Shown here piece after piece: positions 16,733 through 27,203 of a stretch of 64,000 nucleotides of DNA. Below the pieces are notes generated by a model. That model was not told where the DNA came from, ran no database searches, and was given only the letters and a program-made list of their open reading frames with translations. A program made the translations under genes and the position numbers. Origin of the DNA: JALZKA01 sp963786495 (GTDB lineage: Bacteria > Actinomycetota > Thermoleophilia > Solirubrobacterales > 70-9). How positions within the stretch are numbered: position 1 is the stretch's first letter; each line of letters begins with the position of its first letter. Location of the stretch: NCBI GenBank assembly GCA_963786495.1, contig CAWAZL010000006.1, forward strand, positions 62,001 to 126,000, read 5' to 3'.

Positions 16733-19700
16733 TTGTCTCCAAGCGACGATCGGCCCACCACGGGCGAAGGTGAGCCCTCGCCTGACGACGAGTCCCGCGA
16801 CCGGATCGCCGGACTCCGCGAGTCGATCGCCAAGCGCCTTGAAGAGGTTGCCGATGAGGCGCAAACGCGTCAGGAGGAGGAGCACGCCGCAGCTCTCGGC
16901 CTGGTCGAGGCGCGCGCAAATGAACGGCTCGAGTCGATGCTCAACGCGTACGCCGAGCGCCTCGACCGCGACCTGACCGAAGCCACGCGGCAGGCAAGCG
17001 CAGAGGCACGAGAAGCGGCGGAGGCACAGATGCACGCGCTCGCCGAGGAGCTCCGTTCCGAGACGAGGGACCGCCTGTCACAACACGCCGTATCACTCGA
17101 AGCCGCATCCAAAGAGCAGGCCCAGGCCTCGGCGGAAGAAGTCCGGGTACAGCTGGAGCGAGAGGTCGCAAAAGCCCTGAAGGCCGCGGAGGCGCGGGTC
17201 GCCGCCGCCCTCGCAGAAACGCAGGCAGAGCTTCGCCGGCGTGCCGAAGCGGATGCGAAGGCGCTGGCCGACCGGCTCGCCGAGCAGCTCGCGAGCGGCC
17301 ACGAGCGAGTCTCGAGCGAGACGGTCGCGAAGGCCACCGAGCTCGAATCGGGTCTGGCCGCCAAAACGGAGGAGCTCGAATCCGATCTGGTTGCAAGGAC
17401 AACGGAGATCGAGTCCGGGCTCGTCGCGAAGACCACGGAACTCGAATCCGGGCTGGTCGCGAAGACCACGGAGCTCGAATCCGGGCTGGCCGCAAAGACA
17501 ACGGAGATCGAGTCCGGCCTGGCGGGAAAGACCACCGAGCTCGAGTCGGTCCTCGCCGCAAGGACGGCGGCGCTCGAATCGCAGGTGGCCGCCAAACTCG
17601 ACGAGCTGGAATCGCGACTCACCGAGCGGGCCGCTGCGATCGAATCGGCGCTGACGGCGAGCACGACCGAAACGGATTCGCAGGTCACGGCCAAGGCAGC
17701 GGAGGTGGAGTCGCAGCTGACCGCGAAAGCCGCCGAGATGGATTCGCAGTTGACGGCAAAGACCGCTGAGCTCGAGTCGGGCGTTGCGGCGAAGGTCGCC
17801 GAGCTCGAGTCAAGCGTCGCGGCGAAAGCCGCCGAGCTCGAATCCAGCCTCACGGTTCGCGACGCCGAGCTTCGGAACGCGTCGTCCGAGCGGCTGGCCG
17901 AAGGACTTGCCGCCCGGGCCGAGGAGATAGTCGCCGGCAAGGCGCAGGCCCATCTCGCCGAACTCGCCGCGACCGGCGCGCGCAACTCGCAGGAGGCGGT
18001 GGCAAGAGCTTCCGAGGCGGCGCATGCCGCGGCGGAGTCGCGCTTGGCAGAGATCGAGGCGCACCTGAGCGAGGAGCACAACGCGAGCCTCGGCGAGCTC
18101 CGCCGCGCAAGCACCCAAGCGGCAGACGCCGTGCGCGAGGAGCTCACCGAGCATTTCGCCGCAACGGTCGCAAGCACGCGAGCCGAGTTTCAAAATGAGG
18201 CCAAGGCCGCCCTCATCGAGGTCGAGACCGAAGCCCGCGCGCGGGCAGCGCGCGTAGATGCCGACGGCAAGGCATCGCGTGCACAGCTCCACGCGGAGGC
18301 AGCGGAAGCGCGCACCGCGCTCGAAAGCGCTGTGGCGACCGCTCAGGCCCATCTCGAGACGCGCCTCGAGGAATCCGCCAACGCCCGCCTCGCGGTAATC
18401 GACCAATCGCTCGCCGCACGAAGCGCCGCCGCGACGGCGGCCGAGACGACCAAACTTCGCAACGAGATCTCCACGTCCCTCGCGGAGTGGCAGGCGGAGG
18501 CGCGCGCCGAGATCGGCGAGGCGACGCGAGCCGTCGCCGTGGAGCTGGTCGAAGATCGCACCGCGGCAGCACGCAAGGCTCTTGCCAAGCAGAACGAGGC
18601 TGCGGTGGACGCTGCGCTCCTCTCCGTGACCGAGCAGGCTCTGCGGGAGGTCAAGCGTCGCGGGGCAAAGCTCGAGAAACGCCTGCGCGCGGAGATCGGC
18701 GAGGGACTCTCGGCCGCGGAGGAGCGGCTGGCCCGCTCGGCCTCGACCGACCAGGCCGCGCTCGCCGCCGAGTTGCAGGACGAGATCGCGGCGAGGCTGG
18801 GCGCGGCCCATGCCGAAGTTGCGGCGCGGATCGACGCCGCCACCTCGACCGTCCACGAGCGGGTTGTCGCGGAAGCGGCAGCCGAGTTCGACCGGCGGAC
18901 AGACGAGGCGACGGAAACCGTGCGCTCCCAGGGCGAGGCCGCGAAGCGATCGGCTTTGGATGAGCTGAGCCAAGCTCACACGGCCCAGTCCGAGCGGTCG
19001 CTTGCCGCGCTCGAAGAGCACCGAGCAGCGCTTGGCGCCGAGTCCGCGGCCGCACAGGACGCGCTCGAAGCCCGCCTTGGGACCGCGGCGGCGGAGAGCC
19101 TCGCGACAGCGCGCGCGGCGCTCGAACAAACCGCGGCCGAGCACCGCTCGGAAGTCGGCGGCGCGCTCGAGGCGCAGGTCGCCCAGGGGCTCAAAGACGC
19201 AAGCGAGCGGATCTCCGGCGAGGTCAGAACCGAACTCGCTTCGGGACTTGCGGCGGCTGAGCGGACCCTCAACGAGCAGACCGCTAGCCGGATGGCAGAC
19301 CACACCTCCAGGCTCGTCGAGCAGGCGGCCAAGCAGTCGGCAGCGCTGAGCGAGCGCGCGGCCGAGCTGGCAGCAGAAGGCCGCGCCGCCGCTGAGGAGA
19401 TCGCAAAGGCGCTCGCCGAGTCTGAGTCGAAGCGCATGTATGGCGAGCTGGGCAGGGAGCTCAAGGCGCGGATCGCGGAGGCCGAGGCGGCATCGGCGGC
19501 CGAGTCAGCCCGTGTGCGGACGGAGCTGGAGGACGTCAACCACGAGGCGGCGCGAGCGCGTCTGGCCGAGGCGCTCGAGCGGGTTCGCTCCGAGGGTGAC
19601 GCCCAGCTCGAGGCGCAAAAGGAGAGCTTCGCCCAGGAGGCCGCAGCGACCCGCTCGCATCTCGGCAAGGCCGTGGAGGAAAGCCGCGCGGAGATGCGCG

Positions 19701-20293
19701 AGGCGGTTGGCGCCAGCCGCACGAAAATGCAGGAGGCGGTTGCCGGCAGCCGCTCAGAGATTCGCGAGGTAGTCGCCTCCAGCCACGCCGAGCTGGCAAA
19801 GCTCGCCGAGGATCTGGAAAAGCGGGAGCAACGGCGCGAGCTCCGCCTTGCCAAGGCCGAGACGTCCAAGAAGATCAAGCGCGCGCTTGCGAAGCTGGAG
19901 GAGGAGCGCGGCCGCGTCGACTCGCTGCGCGAGGAGGCCGTCTCCAAGGGCCGCGGCGAGCTCGACGAAGTGATCGCCCAGGCGCTGCAGAGAATCGACG
20001 AGCGCGCGGAGGACGCGGGACGGGAGCTCGTCGGTGGCGGCGAGCGCCTCACCGATGCGCTCAATCGTGCTGAGTTGACGGTGGCGGAGATCGAGGAGTC
20101 GACGGGACGGATCTCGGAGCTCGAACGCCGGGCCTCGGTCGCCGAGCAGCAGGCGGCGCGGTCAGCCGAGATGGCGCGGAACGCGGTCGAGCTCGAGTCG
20201 CGGATGCGCCAGGCGCTCAGCATGGAGGCGGCGGCCGCGGAGCAGATCGCCATCGCTGAGCGAAAGCTCATCGATTTCGTGGCTCATCGCTAG
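16733..20293 (+). CDS. Giant Ala/Glu-rich coiled-coil protein with hendecad repeats
   Basis: The 1186-residue protein is helical coiled coil almost end to end, very rich in Ala, Glu and Arg, with no signal peptide or membrane segment. Residues 201-376 consist of 16 consecutive 11-residue units of the type TTELESGLVAK, a hendecad pattern giving a right-handed or straight coil. Heptad-like coil resumes through to a basic C-terminal helix (ELRLAKAETSKKIKRALAKL) and ends IAIAERKLIDFVAHR. The architecture recalls the bacterial filament-forming proteins Scy and FilP, but I see no recognisable family domain. The TTG start has only a loose GGGTCGGCGAG before it. The dnaE gene follows after 48 bp on the same strand. 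Confidence 0.8.
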   Translation: MSPSDDRPTTGEGEPSPDDESRDRIAGLRESIAKRLEEVADEAQTRQEEEHAAALGLVEARANERLESMLNAYAERLDRDLTEATRQASAEAREAAEAQMHALAEELRSETRDRLSQHAVSLEAASKEQAQASAEEVRVQLEREVAKALKAAEARVAAALAETQAELRRRAEADAKALADRLAEQLASGHERVSSETVAKATELESGLAAKTEELESDLVARTTEIESGLVAKTTELESGLVAKTTELESGLAAKTTEIESGLAGKTTELESVLAARTAALESQVAAKLDELESRLTERAAAIESALTASTTETDSQVTAKAAEVESQLTAKAAEMDSQLTAKTAELESGVAAKVAELESSVAAKAAELESSLTVRDAELRNASSERLAEGLAARAEEIVAGKAQAHLAELAATGARNSQEAVARASEAAHAAAESRLAEIEAHLSEEHNASLGELRRASTQAADAVREELTEHFAATVASTRAEFQNEAKAALIEVETEARARAARVDADGKASRAQLHAEAAEARTALESAVATAQAHLETRLEESANARLAVIDQSLAARSAAATAAETTKLRNEISTSLAEWQAEARAEIGEATRAVAVELVEDRTAAARKALAKQNEAAVDAALLSVTEQALREVKRRGAKLEKRLRAEIGEGLSAAEERLARSASTDQAALAAELQDEIAARLGAAHAEVAARIDAATSTVHERVVAEAAAEFDRRTDEATETVRSQGEAAKRSALDELSQAHTAQSERSLAALEEHRAALGAESAAAQDALEARLGTAAAESLATARAALEQTAAEHRSEVGGALEAQVAQGLKDASERISGEVRTELASGLAAAERTLNEQTASRMADHTSRLVEQAAKQSAALSERAAELAAEGRAAAEEIAKALAESESKRMYGELGRELKARIAEAEAASAAESARVRTELEDVNHEAARARLAEALERVRSEGDAQLEAQKESFAQEAAATRSHLGKAVEESRAEMREAVGASRTKMQEAVAGSRSEIREVVASSHAELAKLAEDLEKREQRRELRLAKAETSKKIKRALAKLEEERGRVDSLREEAVSKGRGELDEVIAQALQRIDERAEDAGRELVGGGERLTDALNRAELTVAEIEESTGRISELERRASVAEQQAARSAEMARNAVELESRMRQALSMEAAAAEQIAIAERKLIDFVAHR
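17333..17860 (+). repeat. Sixteen tandem 33-bp coding repeats (11-residue units)
   Basis: A 33-bp period encodes 16 units, clearest in the first seven (TTELESGLVAK, TTELESGLAAK, TTEIESGLAGK and similar), drifting towards AAELESSLTVR at the end. Codon-level identity is highest between 17440 and 17540. Near-identical units of this sort can expand or contract, so copy number may vary between strains. Confidence 0.85.
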
Positions 20294-20341
20294 CGCAAAC
20301 TCCGCGAAAGCAGCCAGTTGGCATCTGGTCTCGCTGGCAAG

Positions 20342-23300
20342 ATGAACGTCTTGAGCGGAACCGTCGTACATCTGCACGTCCACAGCGAGTATTCGCTGCT
20401 CGACGGCCACTGCCAGATCGAGAAGAAGACCTCGAAGGGCACCGTCTATCCCATGGCGGAACGGGCCGCGGAGCTCGGCATGCCTGCCCTCGGCCTCACC
20501 GATCACGGCGCCATGAACGGTGCTGTCGACCACTACAAGGCGTGCAAGAAGGCCGGGATCAAGCCGATCATCGGGATGGAGGCCTACCTGGTCGACGACC
20601 ACACGGCCGCCGACCGCCGGGGCGAGCGCAACCACCTGACGCTCCTCGCGGGCTCGGATGAAGGCTTCCGCAACCTGGTGAAGCTCTCATCCGCCGGGTT
20701 CCTCCAGGGGTTCGGGCGCGGGAAGGCCAACATCGATATGGGCCTCCTGGAGCGCCACTCGAAGGGCCTCATTGCCCTGTCGGGCTGCCTGCAGTCGCGC
20801 CTCTCGCGGCGGATCCTCGAGGAGCGCCCGGCCGACGCCCGCGCCCATCTCGACGACCTCGCACAAGCCGTCGGGCGCGACAACCTCTACATGGAGATCC
20901 AGGTCAACGGCATCCCCGAGCAGGACAAGGTGAACGAAGGCGTCGTGCGCCTCGCGCGGGAGATCGGCCGGCCGCTCGTCGGCACGGGCGACGTCCACTA
21001 CCTGACCCGCGACGACTACCACCACCACGCCGCGCTCCTCTGCGTTCAGACCAAGTCCACGCTCGAGCAGCCGAAGCTGCAAGTTCGACACGAACGAGTT
21101 CTTCCTGAAGAGCCCCGAGGAGATGGCCACGGACTTCGAGCCCTGGCCCGAGGCAGTGCCGACCACGCTGGAGATCGCCGAGCGCTGCCACACGGAAATC
21201 GAGCTCAACAAGCTCCTCCTTCCGCGCTTTCCGACGCCCGATGGCGAGGAGCCCGGCGCGATGCTTCGGCGCCTCGCGTACGACGGGCTGCGCCGCCGCT
21301 ACGGCGATCCGCTCCCGGCCGAGGCAGTCGAGCGGATGGAGTTCGAGCTCGGGGTCATCTCCGACATGGGCTTCGAGTCCTACTTCCTGATCGTCTGGGA
21401 CTTCGTCGCCTTCGCGAAGAACAATGGCGTCGCCGTCGGCCCGGGCCGCGGTTCGGCCGCCGGTTCGATCGTCGCCTACTGCCTCAACATCACAGACCTC
21501 GACCCGATCTCGAACGACCTGCTCTTCGAGCGCTTCCTCAACCCGGCTCGTAAGTCGATGCCGGACATCGACATCGACTTCTCGGTTCGCGGCCGCGAGC
21601 GCGTGATGCACTACGTCCAGGAGAAGTACGGGCGCGAGTCCGTCGCGCAGATCATCACCTTCGGCAAGATGGCACCGCGTGCCGCCACCCGCGACGCCGC
21701 GCGAGTTTTGGGCTACGACTACGGCACGGGTGATCGCCTCGCAAAGCTCATCCCCGAGCCGATCATGGGCCGCAGCCCCAGCTTCGAGGAGTGCCTGAAA
21801 CCGAACGCCGACCTCCGCCGCGAGATCGACGCAAGCCCGGACTCAAAACGGATCGTGGACGTTGCGCAGGGCCTCGAGGGAGTGGTCCGCAACAACTCGA
21901 TCCACGCGGCCGCGGTCGTGATCGCGGACCGTCCACTCCACGAGATCGTCCCGCTTCAGCTCGCCGAGGACCGCGGCGCGGCCGCTCAGAACGGCGACGG
22001 CGGGCGTCCGGAGCGCAAGTACAAGATCGTCACGCAGTACTCGATGGGCCCCATCGAGGAGATCGGCCTCTTGAAGATGGACTTCCTCGGCCTCCGCAAC
22101 CTCGATGTGATCGAGGACGCGGTGGCGATCATCAAGCGCTCGCGGGACATCGACATCGACATGGTGTCGATCCCGCTCGATGATTCAAAGACCTACGAGA
22201 TGCTCGCCCGCGGCGACTCGGTGGGCGTGTTCCAGCTCGAGTCGGAGGGCATGCGCGAGGCGCTGAAGCAGATCCGCCCGACCGAGTTCAACGACATCGT
22301 CGCCATCGGCGCGCTCTACCGCCCGGGTGCGATGCGCTTCATTCCGGACTACGCGCGCGGCAAGCGCAGCCCGGGCTCTGTGACGTTCCAGGACGAGCGG
22401 CTCCGGCCGATTACCCAGGAGACGTACGGCTGCTGCATCTATCAGGAGCAGCTCATGGAGATCTCGAAGCAGCTCGGCGGTTTCACGCCGGCCGAAGCGG
22501 ACGATCTGCGCAAGGCGATCGGCAAGAAGAAGCGCGACCTGATGGCGACCATGAAGGACAAGTTCATCGACGGGTGCGCGACCTCGGGCACGCAGCGCCG
22601 CGTCGCCGACGACTTGTGGGGCCTTATGACGGCGGCGGCCGACTACTCCTTCAACAAGTCGCATGCGGCCTGTTACGCGATGATCTCGTACCGCACCGCC
22701 TATCTGAAGGCGAACTACCCGGCCGAGTACATGGCGGCCGTGATCTCGTCCGTCATGTCCACGAAGGACAAGGTTCCGTTCTTCGTCAACCGCTGCGCCG
22801 AGATGGACATCGAGGTGCTGCCGCCCGACGTCAACTCGTCCGAGCACAGCTTCACCGTCTCCGGCAACTCGATCCGCTTCGGCCTCGACGCGGTGAAGAA
22901 TGTCGGCCACCAGGCGGTTGACGTGATCATGGCCGCGCGGGAGCGGGGTGGACCCTTCGAGTCCATCTGGGACTTCTGCGACCGCGTGGATGCCCGCGCC
23001 GTCAACAAGCGCGCGATCGAGTGCCTTGTCAAGTGCGGCGCGCTCGACTCGACCAAGGCTTCGCGCCGCGGCATGCTCGAGGTGTTGCCCGCTGGCCCAG
23101 GCGTCGGGGCAGAAGGCCCAGGACGATGCTCTGCGAGGGCAGGGCTCGATCTTCGACTTCGGCGGCTCGTCGGAGGCCGAGGACCCGATGGCCGGCGCCT
23201 TCGCGTCCCAGCGCCCCCCGATCCCGGCGGAGGAGTTCGGCCAGCGCGAGCTGCTCTCGCTCGAGAAGGAGACGCTCGGCACATTCCTCTCCTCGCACCC

Positions 23301-23893
23301 GCTGAAGGAGGTGCGCGAAGCGCTCGCTGAGAAGGTGGACTGCGCCCTGCCTGATCTCGAGAAGAAGCAGGACGGCGCGTGGCTGACCGTCGGCGGCATC
23401 GTGGCCGAGGCCAAGAAGGTCCGCACACGCTCCGGCAACTACGTGATGTTCGCCAAGCTCGACGACCTGGAGGGCCAGGTGGAGCTGTTCATCCCCGACG
23501 CGACCTCAGAGGCTGGCGCAGGCCGTCGCGCTCGACCGCGTCGTGATCGTCCGCGGGCGCCTCGACCACAAGGAGCGCGGCCAGACTTCGATCCGCGTCC
23601 AGGACGCCGAGATCTTCGAGCCCGACGCCATCGAGATCGCCCGCGCCAAGAAGAACGCGCAGCCTGAGGCGCTGATGCTCCACATCGACGCTTCGCGCTT
23701 TCGTGCGGATCTGATCGCCGAGCTCAAGGGGCTCTTCGAGACCTATCCGGGCGGCACCGAGGTGACCCTCGTGATGAAGACTCACGAGGGCACCCGGAAG
23801 CTCCGCTTCGGCGACGGATACCGCGTCGAGCCCAATCACGGCCTTCGCGCCGAGCTCGATCAGCTCCTGGGTCCAACGGCACTTGCGGCCTAG
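20342..23893 (+). CDS. dnaE: DNA polymerase III alpha subunit, frameshifted
   Basis: This is the replicative polymerase catalytic subunit, about 1183 residues once frames are joined, normal for DnaE1. An N-terminal PHP domain (VHLHVHSEYSLLDG, LTDHGAMNGAVDHYKACKKA) is followed by the C-family palm with the aspartates of PDIDIDF, then KSHAACYAMISYRTAYLK, a helix-hairpin region and a C-terminal OB fold (LTVGGIVAEAKKVRTRSGNY). The frame breaks near 21080 (expected QPKLKFDTNEFF), near 23090 (one C too many in TTGCCCGCTGG) and near 23515 (one G too many after TCAGA). All conserved motifs survive, so these are likely sequence errors in an essential gene. ATG 20342 starts the PHP domain. Confidence 0.92.
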
Positions 23894-23918
23894 TCGCCAC
23901 TGACGCCCGCTCCGCGCT

Positions 23919-23924
23919 TACACT
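23919..23924 (+). promoter_or_regulatory. -10 box TACACT, leaderless start
   Basis: TACACT is followed by 6 nt and GTG 23931. It fixes the likely start of the Cys-rich gene, which is then frameshifted. Confidence 0.5.
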
Positions 23925-23930
23925 TCGCGA

Positions 23931-24327
23931 GTGGCGACTCGACCAACGCGCAAAGACCGAGCCAGGCGAATGCCGGAAGTGCGGCACCTTCTGCGACAAG
24001 GTGGTGGAGCCGCGCGGGTGCCTCGAGGTCCGCTGCAAGTACCTCTACTCCTACGAGGACAAGTTCACGGGCAACACCTACATGGGTTGCCTGCGCAAGG
24101 TGTTCCGCGCCGAGGTGGACGTCGAGATGTTCCAGTTCGCCGAGAACTCGGGCGGCTTCGGCGGCTTGAAGGTGACGGGCCAGCCCATGCCGCAGTGCCA
24201 GTTCTCGGTCGAGCCCGCGTTCGCCGGCACGGGCGCGGAGTTCCAGTGCGTGAACAAGCGCTTCTTCGACGCCTCGGATGCCGGCCCCGAGGGCCTACGC
24301 GCCTTCGACCTGCGCAACGCGCTCTAG
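23931..24327 (+). CDS. Cys-rich hypothetical protein, frameshifted near the N-terminus
   Basis: From about 23960 the clear frame encodes CRKCGTFCDKVVEPRGCLEV, then YSYEDKFTGNTYMGCLRKVF and a C-terminal half ending AFDLRNAL. The clustered cysteines (C-x2-C-x4-C and later single Cys) suggest a small zinc-binding knuckle. That frame has no start codon before an upstream stop, whereas GTG 23931, behind a -10 box, opens the neighbouring frame (MATRPTRKDRA). One missing or extra base near 23960-23972 would join them into a protein of about 130 residues. I do not recognise the family. Confidence 0.55.
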
Positions 24328-24369
24328 CGGCAGCACGGGCCGGCGCGCCGGCCGGTGGTCACAGGCCAG

Positions 24370-25036
24370 CTAAGCGCGGTAGCGGTACCCGACCCCTCGC
24401 ACGGTCTCGAAGGCGTCGGTCGAGAGCTTTCGGCGGAGGTAGCCCACGTAGACGTCGACGACGTTCGAGCCCGGGTCGTAGTCGTATCCCCAGACGTGGG
24501 CCAAGAGCTGTTCGCGGCTCAAGACCTGGTTTGGGTGCTCGAGGAAGGTGCGAAGGAGCTCGAACTCGCGCGCTGACAGCTCCACGGTCGCTGAGCCCGA
24601 GCTGACCCAGCGCGTGCGGAGGTCGAGCGTGATGCCGCCTTCTGAGATCTGGTGGCGCTCCTCGGGCGGGCCGGAGTCGCCGCGCAGGCGCGCTCGGACG
24701 CGGGCGACGAGCTCCTCGAAGTGGAAGGGCTTGCCGATGTAGTCGTCCGCGCCCGCCTCGAGGCCGGCGATGCGGTCCGACGTGTCGTCGCGGGCTGTGA
24801 GGATGATCACGGGCAGCTTGTTCTGCGCGGCGCGCACGTCGCGCAGGACGTCGAGGCCGTCGCGGCCGGGCAGTCCGAGGTCCAGGATCAGAAGGTCGAA
24901 GTCCTCGTCCTTCGCCATGGCGCTCGCGCCGATCCCGTCGGCGACGACGGTGGTGGCGAAGCCCCCCGGCGCGCAGTCCCTTCTCGAGGAAGGCCGCCAG
25001 GCGCGGCTCATCCTCGGCGATCAGGATGCGTGCCAC
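24370..25036 (-). CDS. OmpR-family response regulator, frameshifted
   Basis: The protein of about 222 residues has a receiver domain and winged-helix DNA-binding domain. GTG 25036 opens VARILIAEDEPRLAAFLEKG. The frame changes at a CCCCCC run near 24965, and the rest follows: phospho-Asp in LLILDLGLPG, the conserved Thr/Lys in IILTARDD and GKPFHFEELVARVRARL, then a PhoB-type effector (LSAREFELLRTFLEHPNQVL, ETVRGVGYRYRA). Its start overlaps the end of the kinase gene. The 11-bp phased repeats at 27064-27126 are good candidate binding sites. Confidence 0.88.
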
Positions 25037-26542
25037 GACTCGTGCTTTTCCTCTTCTTGGGGCTCCGCTGGAATGGTCACGGTGAAGGTCGAGCCTACGC
25101 CCGGATTGGATTCCACCTCGACCCAGCCGTGGTGAGCCTCTGCGATCGCCTTGACGATCGCCAGCCCAAGGCCTGCGCCGTGGCCGTGCCCTGGGCGCTG
25201 CCCGCCCCTGGCAAACCGCTCGAAGATCCGCTGCTGCTCGTGGATCTCGATCCCCTCGCCCTCGTCGCGGACCCAGATGCGGATGAGCCCGCCTTCGTGC
25301 GAGCTGCCGATCGCGATCACCTGATTGCCGTGTGTGTGCTTGACGGCGTTCTGGGCGAGGTTCATGACGGCTGACGTGAGGCGATGTGGATCGCCCACGA
25401 ACAGCGCGACGTCGACGCGGTCCACCTTCCAGCGGCGCTCGCCGAGCGTTCGCGCCTTGGCGAACAGGTCGTGGGTCAGGAGGTCCAGGTCCAGCGGCTC
25501 GGGGCGCAGGAAATCGCCGCGGTCGGAGCGGGCGAGAAGCAGGAGGTCGTCGACCAGGCGGCTCATCCGCTCGAGCTCGCCCTTGGATCACGGTGGTCGC
25601 CTCGGCGCGCTCGGCAGGGTCGTCTCCAAGCGTCTCCAGATGCCCGCGGATCACCGTGATGGGCGTTCGCAGCTCGTGCCCGACGTCGGCCAGGAACTCT
25701 TTCTGGTCCTCGAACGCGGACTCGAGACGGTCGAGCATGCCGTTGAAGGTGCGCCCAAGCTCGGCGATCTCATCGCCGCCGCGCACGGCGACGCGGTCCG
25801 AGAGGTCGGTGTCGGTGATGGTTCGTGTTGTCCGTGCGAGTGCGCGGAGAGGCTGGACTGCCCGCCCAGCCGCCAGCCAGATGAAGAGCGAGGCCAGGAG
25901 CGTCACGACGACGCTCACCGCGACCGCCAGCGTGACGGCGCTCTCTACCTGGTCGCGCTCATCCTGGAGGCTTTCAGCCGCGACCAGGACGCCTGAGCGA
26001 CCGCCGCCGGTGACGGGAACGGCCACGTACTGGAGCTCCTCTCCGTCCTGAAGGGAAATGCGGTCCGTAACCGGTGAGTCGACAGAGGAGAGGTCCGACA
26101 TCTCCGGAGGGAGTTGTGCATCCGCGGGCTCAGACTGGTTGCCGCTCCCGCTGATGAACGTGGCCAAGAACCCGTCGTCCGCAGCGCGCTCCTGTTCAAG
26201 GTAAGAGGCGAAGATCTTCTCGAGGTCTCCGTCCAGCGACTGGCCGGTCTCCGGGTCCGTACCCGTCGCGGCGATCGTGCGCAGAGGCTCCACCTGGGCC
26301 GTCAACGTCTCGCGCACATCGTTGCCGATCCGCGAGATCAGGACCTGGCGGAGGACCAGGAGCGAGGCCGCTGTCGAGACGACGAGAAGGATGAAGAACG
26401 ATGCGAGGACCCGCGTCCGGACATCGCCAAGAAGCGGGCGTCTTGCCTTGCCGTTGCCGTCCTGGCGGGCCGCAGGCTGGCTCATGGCCGCCCGCACGTT
26501 ATCGTCCGCCAGGGCGGCGCTGTCCTCGCGAGCGGGCGCCAT
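25021..26542 (-). CDS. Sensor histidine kinase, frameshifted
   Basis: This protein of about 507 residues is the partner of the OmpR-type regulator. Two membrane segments (LASFFILLVVSTAASLLVL; LAVAVSVVVTLLASLFIWLA) enclose an extracellular sensor of about 150 residues rich in Asp, Glu and Ser. HAMP, HisKA (FLADVGHELRTPITVIRGH) and HATPase (NLAQNAVKHT, GAGLGLAIVKAI) domains follow. The frame changes near 25583, where CAAGGGCGAG has one G too many (expected IQGELERMSRL). The start may be ATG 26542, TTG 26554 or ATG 26485. A Pro-rich membrane protein gene lies immediately upstream in the operon. Confidence 0.87.
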
Positions 26543-26563
26543 CGGAAGGGCCAAGATACCTGG

Positions 26564-27010
26564 CTAGGGGTCGTCGATCTCCTTGAACAGAGCGGGCTGG
26601 CCGACCTGTTTCATGAGGAGGCTCACCAGATCGCTGTACTGGTCGTCGGGTGGCGCGTCACCGCCGCCGGGCGGTGTGTCCGTGCCGCCGGGCGGTGTGT
26701 CCGTGCCGACCCAGTCAGGGGCGTTCGGGCCGCTGGTAACGGGCCCGCCGTTGCCGCCCGCTCGCGGGCCGTCGTTGCGACGGCCACCGGTGGGGCGGTT
26801 CTGGTTCTTCCCGTTCTTCTTGCCGCCCTTCTTCTTCTTTTCGTCGTCAGGCTCGGGATTGACAACGGAAGGGCCGTCGCCGCCACCGGGAGCCTCGATT
26901 CCGGCCAGATCGTCTGGTTCGGAGGGGCGCAGGAATGCGACGAATACGAACGCGGCCAGGACGGCAACACCAACCGCCTGAAGGGCGACCGTCCGATAGC
27001 GGCCGCTCAT
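26564..27010 (-). CDS. Membrane-anchored protein with Pro/Gly/Lys-rich linker
   Basis: The 148-residue protein has one N-terminal membrane segment (VALQAVGVAVLAAFVFVAFL). A low-complexity extracellular stretch follows: an acidic part, a Lys cluster (DEKKKKGGKKNGKNQ), then two DTPPGG units from a 21-bp tandem repeat. A short helical C-terminus (YSDLVSLLMKQVGQPALFKE) ends it. It is the first gene of the two-component operon, so it may modulate the kinase or depend on it. I do not recognise the family. Confidence 0.65.
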   Translation of the reverse strand: MSGRYRTVALQAVGVAVLAAFVFVAFLRPSEPDDLAGIEAPGGGDGPSVVNPEPDDEKKKKGGKKNGKNQNRPTGGRRNDGPRAGGNGGPVTSGPNAPDWVGTDTPPGGTDTPPGGGDAPPDDQYSDLVSLLMKQVGQPALFKEIDDP

Positions 27011-27063
27011 CGGTCAGCCCCCAGGGAATTGTGCGCGTACACGCCACTGAGACTGCCCACGGA

Positions 27064-27126
27064 TCATGAGAGGCGGATGAGACCGTCATGAGAGGACAGA
27101 CGCGGTTCATGAGACGAACTCTCATG
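27064..27126. promoter_or_regulatory. 11-bp phased direct repeats and inverted repeat in the shared control region
   Basis: TCATGAGAGGC (27064), GGATGAGACCG (27075) and TCATGAGAGGA (27086) follow each other at exactly 11 bp. A fourth copy, TCATGAGACGA, begins at 27107. CATGAGA (27108-27114) and TCTCATG (27120-27126) form a perfect inverted repeat, and CTCATGCGCTC/CTCACCGTTCT/CTCACGG continue an 11-bp phase on the opposite strand. This spacing is typical of OmpR/PhoB-type regulators, one of which is encoded next door. Confidence 0.65.
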
Positions 27127-27203
27127 CGCTCCTCACCGTTCTCTCACGGCCCGTACCTACCTTCACGGACTAAGAAGAACACCCTGATAGGGGAAGGAAC
27201 ACG

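Noticed and set aside
17333..17860. 33-bp periodic DNA as a CRISPR array or minisatellite
   Set aside because: There are no spacers, and the period is exactly 11 codons within an uninterrupted coding frame.
20342..23893. Programmed frameshifting or inteins in dnaE
   Set aside because: There are no slippery heptamers with downstream structure at the breaks and no intein-like insert; the joined protein has normal length. Single-base errors explain it.
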